Below are positions 34,301-46,918 of a stretch of DNA of 64,000 nt, piece by piece. This stretch comes from Sipunculus nudus. Taxonomy: Eukaryota; Annelida; Sipuncula; Golfingiida; Sipunculidae. Position numbers and translations under genes: made by a program. The notes under the pieces were generated by a model. It was not told the DNA's origin. It saw only the letters and a list, made by a program, of their open reading frames with translations, and did no database searches. The first letter of the stretch is position 1; each line of letters begins with the position of its first letter. Location of the stretch: NCBI GenBank assembly GCA_026874595.1, contig CM049320.1, positions 35,436,214 to 35,500,213 on the forward strand, written 5' to 3'.

Positions 34301-37300
34301 TTAGAGTGATATCACAAGATGACATAAAAAATGTGACACCACAGTGCATTGACAACTGTGAGCTCACAGTGATAGCATGGCATTGAGGTCATGTATGTTA
34401 CACAACAGGTAGTTTAGAGTGATATCACAGGATGACATAAAAAATGTGACACCCCAATGAATTGACAACTGTGAGCTCACAGTGATAGCATGGCATTGAG
34501 GTCATGTATGTTACACAACAGGTAGTTTAGAGTGATATCACAGGAACATAACAAATGTGACACCACAGTGAATTGACAACTGTGAGCTCACAGGGATAGC
34601 ATGGCATTGAGGTCATGTATGTTACACAACAGGTAGTTTAGAGTGATATCACAGGATGACATAAAAAATGTGACACCACAGTGAATTGACAACTGTGAGC
34701 TCACAGTGATAGGATGGCATTAAAGTCATGTACGTTACACAACAGGTACTTTAGAGTGATATCACAGGATGACATAAAAATGTGACACCACAGTGAATTG
34801 ACGGCTGTGAGCTCACAGTGATAGCATGGCATTGAGGTCATGTGTGTTTCACAACAGGTAGTTAAGAGTGATATCACAAGATGACATAAAAAATGTGACA
34901 CCACAGTGAATTGACGGCTGTGAGCTCACAGTGATAGCATGGCATTGAGGTCACATATGTTACACAACAGGTAGTTTAGAGTGATATCACAAGATAACAT
35001 AAAAAATATCACACCACAGTGAATTGACAACTGTGAGCTCACAGTGATAGCATGGCACTGAGGTCATGTATGTTACACAACAGGTAGTTTAGAGTGATAT
35101 CACAGGATGACATAAAAAATGTGACACCACAGTGAATTGACAACTGTGAGCCCACAGTGATAGCATGGCATTGAGGTCATGTATGTTACACAACAGGTAG
35201 TTTAGAGTGATATCACAGGATGACATAAAAAATGTGACACCACAGTGAATTGACGGCTGTGAGCTCACAGTGATAGCATGGCATTGAGGTCATGTATGTT
35301 ACACAACAGGTAGTTTAGAGTGATATCACAGGATGACATAAAAAATGTGACACCACAGTGAATTCACTACTGTGAGCTCACAGTGATAGCATGGCATTGA
35401 GGTCATATATGTTACACAACAGGTAGTTTAGAGTGATATCACAGGATGACATAAAAAATGTGACACCACAGTGAACTGACAACTGTGAGCTCACAGTGAT
35501 AGCATGGCATTGAGGTCATGTATGTTACACAACAGGTAGTTTAGAGTGATATCACAAGATGACATAAAAAATGTGACACCACAGTGAATTGACAACTGTG
35601 AGCTCACAGTGATAGCATGGCATCGAGGTCATGTATGTTACACAACAGGTAGTTTAGAGTGATATCACAAGATGACATAAAAAATATGACACCACAGTGA
35701 ATTGACAACTGTGAGCTCACAGTGATAGCATGGCATTGAGGTCATGTATGTTACACAACAGGTAGTTTAGAGTGATATCACAAGATGACATAAAAAATGT
35801 GACACCACAGTGAATTGACAACTGTGAGCTCACAGTGATAGCATGGCACTGAGGTCATGTATGTTACACAACAGGTAGTTTAGAGTGATATCACAGGATG
35901 ACATAAAAAATGTGACACCACAGTGAATTGACAACTGTGAGCTCACAGTGATAGGATGGCATTAAAGTCATGTACGTTACACAACAGGTACTTTAGAGTG
36001 ATATCACAGGATGACATAAAAATGTGACACCACAGTGAATTGACGGCTGTGAGCTCACAGTGATAGCATGGCATTGAGGTCATCTGGTTTCACAACAGGT
36101 AGTTAAGAGTGATATCACAAGATGACATAAAAAATGTGACACCACAGTGAATTGACGGCTGTGAGCTCACAGTGATAGCATGGCATTGAGGTCACATATG
36201 TTACACAACAGGTAGTTTAGAGTGATATCACAAGATAACATAAAAAATATCACACCACAGTGAATTGACAACTGTGAGCTCACAGTGATATCATGGCACT
36301 GAGGTCATGTATGTTACACAACAGGTAGTTTAGAGTGATATCACAGGATGACATAAAAAATGTGACACCACAGTGAATTGACAACTGTGAGCCCACAGTG
36401 ATAGCATGGCATTGAGGTCATGTATGTTACACAACAGGTAGTTTAGAGTGATATCACAAGATGGCAAAAAAAATGTGACACCACAGTGAATTCACAACTG
36501 TGAGCTCACAGTGATAGCATGGCATTGAGGTCATGCATGTTACACAACAGGTAGTTTAGAGTGATATCACAAGATGACATAAAAAATGTGACACCACAGT
36601 GAATTGACAACTGTGAGCTCACAGTGATAGCATTGCATTGAGGTCATGTATGTTACACAACAGGTAGTTTACAGTGATATCACAGGATGACATAAAAAAT
36701 GTGACACCACAGTGAATTGACGGCTGTGAGCTCACAGTGATAGAATGGCATTGAGGTCATGTATGTTACACAACAGGTAGTTTAGAGTGATATCACAGGA
36801 TGACATAAAAAATGTGACACCACAGTGAATTCACTACTGTGAGCTCACAGTGATAGTATGGCATTGAGGTCATATATGTTACACAACAGGTAGTTTAGAG
36901 TGATATCACAGGATGACATAAAAAATGTGACACCACAGTGAACTGACAACTGTGAGCTCACAGTGATATCATGGCATTGAGGTCATGTATGTTACACAAC
37001 AGGTAGTTTAGAGTGATATCACAGGATGACATAAAAAATGTGACACCACAGTGAATTGACGGCTGTGAGCTCACAGTGATAGCATGGCATTGAGGTCATG
37101 TGTGTTTCACATAAGGTAGTTTAGAGTGATATCACAGGATTACATAAAAAATGTGACACCACAGTGAATTGACAACTGTGAGCTCACAGTGCTAGCATGG
37201 CATTGAGGTCATGTATGTTACACAACAGTTAGTTTAGAGTGATATCACAGGATGACATAAAAAATGTGACACCACAGTGAATTGACGGCTGTGAGCTCAC

Positions 37301-37920
37301 AGTGATAGCATGGCATTGAGGTCATGTGTGTTTCACATAAGGTAGTTTAGAGTGATATCACAAGATGACATAAAAAATATGACACCACAGTGAATTGACA
37401 ACTGTGAGCTCACAGTGATAGCATGGCATTGAGGTCATGTATGTTACACAACAGGTAGTTTAGAGTGATATCACAGGAACATAACAAATGTGACACCACA
37501 GTGAATTGACAACTGTGAGCTCACAGGGATAGCATGGCATTGAGGTCATGTATGTTACACAACAGGTAGTTTAGAGTGATATCACAGGATGACATAAAAA
37601 ATGTGACACTTAAGGGAATTGACAACTGTGAGCTCACAGTGATAGCATGGCATTGAGGTCATGTATGTTACACAACAGGTAGTTTAGAGTGATATCACAG
37701 GATGACATAAAAAATGTGACACCACAGTGAATTCACTACTGTGAGCTCACAGTGATAGTATGGCATTGAGGTCATATATGTTACACAACAGGTAGTTTAG
37801 AGTGATATCACAGGATGACATAAAAAATGTGACACCACAGTGAACTGACAACTGTGAGCTCACAGTGATATCATGGCATTGAGGTCATGTATGTTACACA
37901 ACAGGTAGTTTAGAGTGATA
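31377..37920 (+). repeat. 6.5-kb tandem duplication, copy 2
   Basis: This copy follows copy 1 without a gap and keeps its markers in order, including CACAACGATAG near 32,710, GATGTTACAGAAC near 33,600, TCATCTGGTTTC near 36,080 and CACTTAAGGGAATTG near 37,608. Differences include ATGGCAAAAAAAATG near 36,473 (ATGGCATAAAAAATG in copy 1), CACAGTAATAGC near 33,920 and GATGACAT for GATGCCAT near 32,285. It ends at 37,920, where GGATTACATAAA follows instead of GTGATATTACAGG. Confidence 0.87.
31939..32277 (+). repeat. Three-monomer segment absent from copy 1
   Basis: About 338 bp (3 x 113 minus 1) with CACCTCAGTG, TCATCTATG, GACTACTG and CACAGAGATAGC lies here but is missing at 25,733 in copy 1. Similar monomers are present at about 14,690-14,970 and at about 60,600-60,938, so loss from copy 1 is more likely than gain in copy 2. 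Confidence 0.8.
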
Positions 37921-38537
37921 TCACAGGATTACATAAAAAATGTGACACCACAGTGAATTGACAACTGTGAGCTCACAGTGCTAGCATGGCATTGAGGTCA
38001 TGTATGTTACACAACAGGTAGTTTAGAGTGATATCACAGGATGACATAAAAAATGTGACACCACAGTGAATTGACGGCTGTGAGCTCACAGTGATAGCAT
38101 GGCATTGAGGTCATGTGTGTTTCACATAAGGTAGTTTAGAGTGATATCACAGGATTACATAAAAAATGTGACACCACAGTGAATTGACAACTGTGAGCTC
38201 ACAGTGCTAGCATGGCATTGAGGTCATGTATGTTACACAACAGTTAGTTTAGAGTGATATCACAGGATGACATAAAAAATGTGACACCACAGTGAATTGA
38301 CGGCTGTGAGCTCACAGTGATAGCATGGCATTGAGGTCATGTGTGTTTCACATAAGGTAGTTTAGAGTGATATCACAAGATGACATAAAAAATATGACAC
38401 CACAGTGAATTGACAACTGTGAGCTCACAGTGATAGCATGGCATTGAGGTCATGTATGTTACACAACAGGTAGTTTAGAGTGATATCACAGGATGACATA
38501 AAAAATGTGACACCACAGTGAATTGACAACTGTGAGC
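34701..38537 (+). repeat. 3.8/4.1-kb unit, short copy
   Basis: Measured from one GGATGGCATTAAAG marker to the next equivalent one, this unit is 3,837 bp (34 monomers minus 5 bp). Compared with the following unit it lacks about two monomers (226 bp) after GAGCCCACAG: the GAATTCACAACTG/TCATGCATG and TAGTTGACAG monomers are missing and GACGGCTG comes at once. The same short form is found at 28,157 and 48,242. Confidence 0.8.
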
Positions 38538-41500
38538 TCACAGTGATAGGATGGCATTAAAGTCATGTACGTTACACAACAGGTACTTTAGAGTGATATC
38601 ACAGGATGACATAAAAATGTGACACCACAGTGAATTGACGGCTGTGAGCTCACAGTGATAGCATGGCATTGAGGTCATGTGTGTTTCACAACAGGTAGTT
38701 AAGAGTGATATCACAAGATGACATAAAAAATGTGACACCACAGTGAATTGACGGCTGTGAGCTCACAGTGATAGCATGGCATTGAGGTCACATATGTTAC
38801 ACAACAGGTAGTTTAGAGTGATATCACAAGATAACATAAAAAATATCACACCACAGTGAATTGACAACTGTGAGCTCACAGTGATAGCATGGCACTGAGG
38901 TCATGTATGTTACACAACAGGTAGTTTAGAGTGATATCACAGGATGACATAAAAAATGTGACACCACAGTGAATTGACAACTGTGAGCCCACAGTGATAG
39001 CATGGCATTGAGGTCATGTATGTTACACAACAGGTAGTTTAGAGTGATATCACAAGATGACATAAAAAATGTGACACCACAGTGAATTCACAACTGTGAG
39101 CTCACAGTGATAGCATGGCATTGAGGTCATGCATGTTACACAACAGGTAGTTTAGAGTGATATCACAAGATGACATAAAAAATGTGACACCACAGTGAAT
39201 TGACAACTGTGAGCTCACAGTGATAGCATGGCATTGAGGTCATGTATGTTACACAACAGGTAGTTGACAGTGATATCACAGGATGACATAAAAAATGTGA
39301 CACCACAGTGAATTGACGGCTGTGAGCTCACAGTGATAGAATGGCATTGAGGTCATGTATGTTACACAACAGGTAGTTTAGAGTGATATCACAGGATGAC
39401 ATAAAAAATGTGACACCACAGTGAATTCACTACTGTGAGCTCACAGTGATAGCATGGCATTGAGGTCATATATGTTACACAACAGGTAGTTTAGAGTGAT
39501 ATCACAGGATGACATAAAAAATGTGACACCACAGTGAACTGACAACTGTGAGCTCACAGTGATAGCATGGCATTGAGGTCATGTATGTTACACAACAGGT
39601 AGTTTAGAGTGATATCACAAGATGACATAAAAAATGTGACACCACAGTGAATTGACAACTGTGAGCTCACAGTGATAGCATGGCATCGAGGTCATGTATG
39701 TTACACAACAGGTAGTTTAGAGTGATATCACAAGATGACATAAAAAATATGACACCACAGTGAATTGACAACTGTGAGCTCACAGTGATAGCATGGCATT
39801 GAGGTCATGTATGTTACACAACAGGTAGTTTAGAGTGATATCACAAGATGACATAAAAAATGTGACACCACAGTGAATTGACAACTGTGAGCTCACAGTG
39901 ATAGCATGGCACTGAGGTCATGTATGTTACACAACAGGTAGTTTAGAGTGATATCACAGGATGACATAAAAAATGTGACACCACAGTGAATTGACAACTG
40001 TGAGCTCACAGTGATAGGATGGCATTAAAGTCATGTACGTTACACAACAGGTACTTTAGAGTGATATCACAGGATGACATAAAAATGTGACACCACAGTG
40101 AATTGACGGCTGTGAGCTCACAGTGATAGCATGGCATTGAGGTCATCTGGTTTCACAACAGGTAGTTAAGAGTGATATCACAAGATGACATAAAAAATGT
40201 GACACCACAGTGAATTGACGGCTGTGAGCTCACAGTGATAGCATGGCATTGAGGTCACATATGTTACACAACAGGTAGTTTAGAGTGATATCACAAGATA
40301 ACATAAAAAATATCACACCACAGTGAATTGACAACTGTGAGCTCACAGTGATATCATGGCACTGAGGTCATGTATGTTACACAACAGGTAGTTTAGAGTG
40401 ATATCACAGGATGACATAAAAAATGTGACACCACAGTGAATTGACAACTGTGAGCCCACAGTGATAGCATGGCATTGAGGTCATGTATGTTACACAACAG
40501 GTAGTTTAGAGTGATATCACAAGATGGCATAAAAAATGTGACACCACAGTGAATTCACAACTGTGAGCTCACAGTGATAGCATGGCATTGAGGTCATGCA
40601 TGTTACACAACAGGTAGTTTAGAGTGATATCACAAGATGACATAAAAAATGTGACACCACAGTGAATTGACAACTGTGAGCTCACAGTGATAGCATTGCA
40701 TTGAGGTCATGTATGTTACACAACAGGTAGTTTACAGTGATATCACAGGATGACATAAAAAATGTGACACCACAGTGAATTGACGGCTGTGAGCTCACAG
40801 TGATAGAATGGCATTGAGGTCATGTATGTTACACAACAGGTAGTTTAGAGTGATATCACAGGATGACATAAAAAATGTGACACCACAGTGAATTCACTAC
40901 TGTGAGCTCACAGTGATAGTATGGCATTGAGGTCATATATGTTACACAACAGGTAGTTTAGAGTGATATCACAGGATGACATAAAAAATGTGACACCACA
41001 GTGAACTGACAACTGTGAGCTCACAGTGATATCATGGCATTGAGGTCATGTATGTTACACAACAGGTAGTTTAGAGTGATATCACAGGATGACATAAAAA
41101 ATGTGACACCACAGTGAATTGACGGCTGTGAGCTCACAGTGATAGCATGGCATTGAGGTCATGTGTGTTTCACATAAGGTAGTTTAGAGTGATATCACAG
41201 GATTACATAAAAAATGTGACACCACAGTGAATTGACAACTGTGAGCTCACAGTGCTAGCATGGCATTGAGGTCATGTATGTTACACAACAGTTAGTTTAG
41301 AGTGATATCACAGGATGACATAAAAAATGTGACACCACAGTGAATTGACGGCTGTGAGCTCACAGTGATAGCATGGCATTGAGGTCATGTGTGTTTCACA
41401 TAAGGTAGTTTAGAGTGATATCACAAGATGACATAAAAAATATGACACCACAGTGAATTGACAACTGTGAGCTCACAGTGATAGCATGGCATTGAGGTCA

Positions 41501-42600
41501 TGTATGTTACACAACAGGTAGTTTAGAGTGATATCACAGGAACATAACAAATGTGACACCACAGTGAATTGACAACTGTGAGCTCACAGGGATAGCATGG
41601 CATTGAGGTCATGTATGTTACACAACAGGTAGTTTAGAGTGATATCACAGGATGACATAAAAAATGTGACACTTAAGGGAATTGACAACTGTGAGCTCAC
41701 AGTGATAGCATGGCATTGAGGTCATGTATGTTACACAACAGGTAGTTTAGAGTGATATCACAGGATGACATAAAAAATGTGACACCACAGTGAATTCACT
41801 ACTGTGAGCTCACAGTGATAGTATGGCATTGAGGTCATATATGTTACACAACAGGTAGTTTAGAGTGATATCACAGGATGACATAAAAAATGTGACACCA
41901 CAGTGAACTGACAACTGTGAGCTCACAGTGATATCATGGCATTGAGGTCATGTATGTTACACAACAGGTAGTTTAGAGTGATATCACAGGATTACATAAA
42001 AAATGTGACACCACAGTGAATTGACAACTGTGAGCTCACAGTGCTAGCATGGCATTGAGGTCATGTATGTTACACAACAGGTAGTTTAGAGTGATATCAC
42101 AGGATGACATAAAAAATGTGACACCACAGTGAATTGACGGCTGTGAGCTCACAGTGATAGCATGGCATTGAGGTCATGTGTGTTTCACATAAGGTAGTTT
42201 AGAGTGATATCACAGGATTACATAAAAAATGTGACACCACAGTGAATTGACAACTGTGAGCTCACAGTGCTAGCATGGCATTGAGGTCATGTATGTTACA
42301 CAACAGTTAGTTTAGAGTGATATCACAGGATGACATAAAAAATGTGACACCACAGTGAATTGACGGCTGTGAGCTCACAGTGATAGCATGGCATTGAGGT
42401 CATGTGTGTTTCACATAAGGTAGTTTAGAGTGATATCACAAGATGACATAAAAAATATGACACCACAGTGAATTGACAACTGTGAGCTCACAGTGATAGC
42501 ATGGCATTGAGGTCATGTATGTTACACAACAGGTAGTTTAGAGTGATATCACAGGATGACATAAAAAATGTGACACCACAGTGAATTGACAACTGTGAGC
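38538..42600 (+). repeat. 3.8/4.1-kb unit, long copy
   Basis: This unit is 4,063 bp (36 monomers minus 5 bp) and includes the two monomers absent from the preceding unit. The material upstream of its marker lacks the GGAACATAAC monomer that precedes 34,701 and has CAAGATGACATAAAAAATATG and standard monomers instead. The same upstream context precedes 42,601, 52,079 and 55,240. It contains the 902-bp segment missing from the second 13.5-kb copy. Confidence 0.8.
41120..42021 (+). repeat. 902-bp segment absent from the second 13.5-kb copy
   Basis: The offset between the two large copies changes from 13,541 to 12,639 bp here. At 54,661 the second copy goes directly from the sequence at 41,120 to that at 42,022 (GACAACTG with GTGCTAGC). 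The missing piece is 8 monomers minus 2 bp and includes one GGAACATAAC and one CACTTAAGGGAATTG monomer. Deletion in copy 2 by in-register exchange is the simplest reading. Confidence 0.82.
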
Positions 42601-44294
42601 TCACAGTGATAGGATGGCATTAAAGTCATGTACGTTACACAACAGGTACTTTAGAGTGATATCACAGGATGACATAAAAATGTGACACCACAGTGAATTG
42701 ACGGCTGTGAGCTCACAGTGATAGCATGGCATTGAGGTCATGTGTGTTTCACAACAGGTAGTTAAGAGTGATATCACAAGATGACATAAAAAATGTGACA
42801 CCACAGTGAATTGACGGCTGTGAGCTCACAGTGATAGCATGGCATTGAGGTCACATATGTTACACAACAGGTAGTTTAGAGTGATATCACAAGATAACAT
42901 AAAAAATATCACACCACAGTGAATTGACAACTGTGAGCTCACAGTGATAGCATGGCACTGAGGTCATGTATGTTACACAACAGGTAGTTTAGAGTGATAT
43001 CACAGGATGACATAAAAAATGTGACACCACAGTGAATTGACAACTGTGAGCCCACAGTGATAGCATGGCATTGAGGTCATGTATGTTACACAACAGGTAG
43101 TTTAGAGTGATATCACAAGATGACATAAAAAATGTGACACCACAGTGAATTCACAACTGTGAGCTCACAGTGATAGCATGGCATTGAGGTCATGCATGTT
43201 ACACAACAGGTAGTTTAGAGTGATATCACAAGATGACATAAAAAATGTGACACCACAGTGAATTGACAACTGTGAGCTCACAGTGATAGCATGGCATTGA
43301 GGTCATGTATGTTACACAACAGGTAGTTGACAGTGATATCACAGGATGACATAAAAAATGTGACACCACAGTGAATTGACGGCTGTGAGCTCACAGTGAT
43401 AGAATGGCATTGAGGTCATGTATGTTACACAACAGGTAGTTTAGAGTGATATCACAGGATGACATAAAAAATGTGACACCACAGTGAATTCACTACTGTG
43501 AGCTCACAGTGATAGCATGGCATTGAGGTCATATATGTTACACAACAGGTAGTTTAGAGTGATATCACAGGATGACATAAAAAATGTGACACCACAGTGA
43601 ACTGACAACTGTGAGCTCACAGTGATAGCATGGCATTGAGGTCATGTATGTTACACAACAGGTAGTTTAGAGTGTTATCACAAGATGACATAAAAAATGT
43701 GACACCACAGTGAATTGACAACTGTGAGCTCACAGTGATAGCATGGCATCGAGGTCATGTATGTTACACAACAGGTAGTTTAGAGTGATATCACAAGATG
43801 ACATAAAAAATATGACACCACAGTGAATTGACAACTGTGAGCTCACAGTGATAGCATGGCATTGAGGTCATGTATGTTACACAACAGGTAGTTTAGAGTG
43901 ATATCACAAGATGACATAAAAAATGTGACACCACAGTGAATTGACAACTGTGAGCTCACAGTGATAGCATGGCACTGAGGTCATGTATGTTACACAACAG
44001 GTAGTTTAGAGTGATATCACAGGATGACATAAAAAATGTGACACCACAGTGAATTGACAACTGTGAGCCCACAGTGATAGCATGGCATTGAGGTCATGTA
44101 TGTTACACAACAGGTAGTTTAGAGTGATATCACAAGATGACATAAAAAATGTGACACCACAGTGAATTCACAACTGTGAGCTCACAGGGATAGCATGGCA
44201 TTGAGGTCATGTATGTTACACAACAGGTAGTTTAGAGTGATATCACAGGATGACATAAAAAATGTGACACCACAGTGAATTGACAACTGTGAGC
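42601..44294 (+). repeat. 1,694-bp tandem unit, copy 1 (15 monomers)
   Basis: The distance between successive GGATGGCATTAAAG markers of the same type is 1,694 bp. The sequence follows 38,538 (offset 4,063 bp) up to about 44,067, then switches to GAGCCCACAG and GAATTCACAACTG monomers, and at about 44,188 switches again to GGGATAGCATGG, which leads into copy 2. The unit was carried into the second large copy at 55,240-56,933. Confidence 0.85.
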
Positions 44295-45823
44295 TCACAG
44301 TGATAGGATGGCATTAAAGTCATGTACGTTACACAACAGGTACTTTAGAGTGATATCACAGGATGACATAAAAATGTGACACCACAGTGAATTGACGGCT
44401 GTGAGCTCACAGTGATAGCATGGCATTGAGGTCATGTGTGTTTCACAACAGGTAGTTAAGAGTGATATCACAAGATGACATAAAAAATGTGACACCACAG
44501 TGAATTGACGGCTGTGAGCTCACAGTGATAGCATGGTATTGAGGTCACATATGTTACACAACAGGTAGTTTAGAGTGATATCACAAGATAACATAAAAAA
44601 TATCACACCACAGTGAATTGACAACTGTGAGCTCACAGTGATAGCATGGCACTGAGGTCATGTATGTTACACAACAGGTAGTTTAGAGTGATATCACAGG
44701 ATGACATAAAAAATGTGACACCACAGTGAATTGACAACTGTGAGCCCACAGTGATAGCATGGCATTGAGGTCATGTATGTTACACAACAGGTAGTTTAGA
44801 GTGATATCACAAGATGACATAAAAAATGTGACACCACAGTGAATTCACAACTGTGAGCTCACAGTGATAGCATGGCATTGAGGTCATGCATGTTACACAA
44901 CAGGTAGTTTAGAGTGATATCACAAGATGACATAAAAAATGTGACACCACAGTGAATTGACAACTGTGAGCTCACAGTGATAGCATGGCATTGAGGTCAT
45001 GTATGTTACACAACAGGTAGTTGACAGTGATATCACAGGATGACATAAAAAATGTGACACCACAGTGAATTGACGGCTGTGAGCTCACAGTGATAGAATG
45101 GCATTGAGGTCATGTATGTTACACAACAGGTAGTTTAGAGTGATATCACAGGATGACATAAAAAATGTGACACCACAGTGAATTCACTACTGTGAGCTCA
45201 CAGTGATAGCATGGCATTGAGGTCATATATGTTACACAACAGGTAGTTTAGAGTGATATCACAGGATGACATAAAAAATGTGACACCACAGTGAACTGAC
45301 AACTGTGAGCTCACAGTGATAGCATGGCATTGAGGTCATGTATGTTACACAACAGGTAGTTTAGAGTGATATCACAAGATGACATAAAAAATGTGACACC
45401 ACAGTGAATTGACAACTGTGAGCTCACAGTGATAGCATGGCACTGAGGTCATGTATGTTACACAACAGGTAGTTTAGAGTGATATCACAGGATGACATAA
45501 AAAATGTGACACCACAGTGAATTGACAACTGTGAGCTCACAGTGATAGGATGGCATTAAAGTCATGTACGTTACACAACAGGTACTTTAGAGTGATATCA
45601 CAGGATGACATAAAAATGTGACACCACAGTGAATTGACGGCTGTGAGCTCACAGTGATAGCATGGCATTGAGGTCATCTGGTTTCACAACAGGTAGTTAA
45701 GAGTGATATCACAAGATGACATAAAAAATGTGACACCACAGTGAATTGACGGCTGTGAGCTCACAGTGATAGCATGGCATTGAGGTCACATATGTTACAC
45801 AACAGGTAGTTTAGAGTGATATC
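44295..45823 (+). repeat. 1,694-bp tandem unit, copy 2 (truncated)
   Basis: It matches 42,601 onward for about 1.1 kb (to about 45,430). There, monomers with GGCATCGAGG and CAAGATGACATAAAAAATATG are missing and GGCACTGAGG comes at once. It then continues with GGATGGCATTAAAG and TCATCTGGTTTC to 45,823. The private change CATGGTATTG near 44,534 is shared only with 57,173. Confidence 0.8.
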
Positions 45824-46918
45824 ACAGGATGACATAAAAAATGTGACACCACAGTGAACTGACAACTGTGAGCTCACAGTGATATCATGGCATTGAGGTC
45901 ATGTATGTTACACAACAGGTAGTTTAGAGTGATATCACAGGATTACGTAAAAATGTGACACCACAGTGAATTGACAACTGTGAGCTCACAGTGCTAGCAT
46001 GGCATTGAGGTCATGTATGTTACACAACAGGTAGTTTAGAGTGATATCACAGGATGACATAAAAAATGTGACACCACAGTGAATTGACGGCTTTGAGCTC
46101 ACAGTGATAGCATGGCATTGAGGTCATGTGTGTTTCACATAAGGTAGTTTAGAGTGATATCACAGGATTACATAAAAAATGTGACACCACAGTGAATTGA
46201 CAACTGTGAGCTCACAGTGCTAGCATGGCATTGAGGTCATGTATGTTACACAACAGTTAGTTTAGAGTGATATCACAGGATGACATAAAAAATGTGACAC
46301 CACAGTGAATTGACGGCTGTGAGCTCACAGTGTTAGCATGGCATTGAGGTCATGTGTGTTTCACATAAGGTAGTTTAGAGTGATATCACAAGATGACATA
46401 AAAAATATGACACCACAGTGAATTGACAACTGTGAGCTCACAGAGATAGCATGGCATTGAGGTCATGTATGTTACACAACAGGTAGTTTAGAGTGATATC
46501 ACAGGAACATAACAAATGTGACACCACAGTGAATTGACAACTGTGAGCTCACAGGGATAGCATGGCATTGAGGTCATGTATGTTACACAACAGGTAGTTT
46601 AGAGTGATATCACAGGATGACATAAAAAATGTGACACTTAAGGGAATTGACAACTGTGAGCTCACAGTGATAGCATGGCATTGAGGTCATGTATGTTACA
46701 CAACAGGTAGTTTAGAGTGATATCACAGGATGACATAAAAAATGTGACACCACAGTGAATTGACAACTGTGAGCTCACAGTGATATCATGGCATTAAAGT
46801 CATGTACGTTACACAACAGGTACTTTAGAGTGATATCACAGGATGACATAAAAATGTGACACCACAGTGAATTGACGGCTGTGAGCTCACAGTGATAGCA
46901 TGGCATTGAGGTCATGTA
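45824..46918 (+). repeat. Copy of about 23,596-24,690 (22,228-bp offset)
   Basis: Markers GATATCATGG, GATTACGTAAAAATG, GACGGCTTTGAG, GTGTTAGC, GGAACATAAC, CACTTAAGGGAATTG and GGCATTAAAG follow as in 23,596-24,690. One difference is CACAGAGATAGC at 46,441 for CACAGTGATAGC. At 46,918 the text changes from the expected GTGTGTTTCAC to GTATGTTACAC, marking the junction of the two 13.5-kb copies. Confidence 0.85.

Larger units (their letters stand above)
33336..46876 (+). repeat. 13.5-kb tandem duplication, copy 1 (about 120 monomers)
   Basis: The unit runs from the CAAGATGACAT monomers after TTGACCACTG to GACGGCTGTGAG monomers just before the junction at about 46,877-46,918. It is repeated immediately at 46,877, first at an offset of 13,541 bp. 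Shared rare variants prove the copying: CACAGTAATAGC (33,920 and 47,460), ATGGCAAAAAAAATG (36,473 and 50,014), GTGTTATCAC (43,675 and 56,314), CATGGTATTG (44,534 and 57,173) and CACAGAGATAGC (46,441 and 59,080). The left limit cannot be fixed more exactly by eye. Confidence 0.88.
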
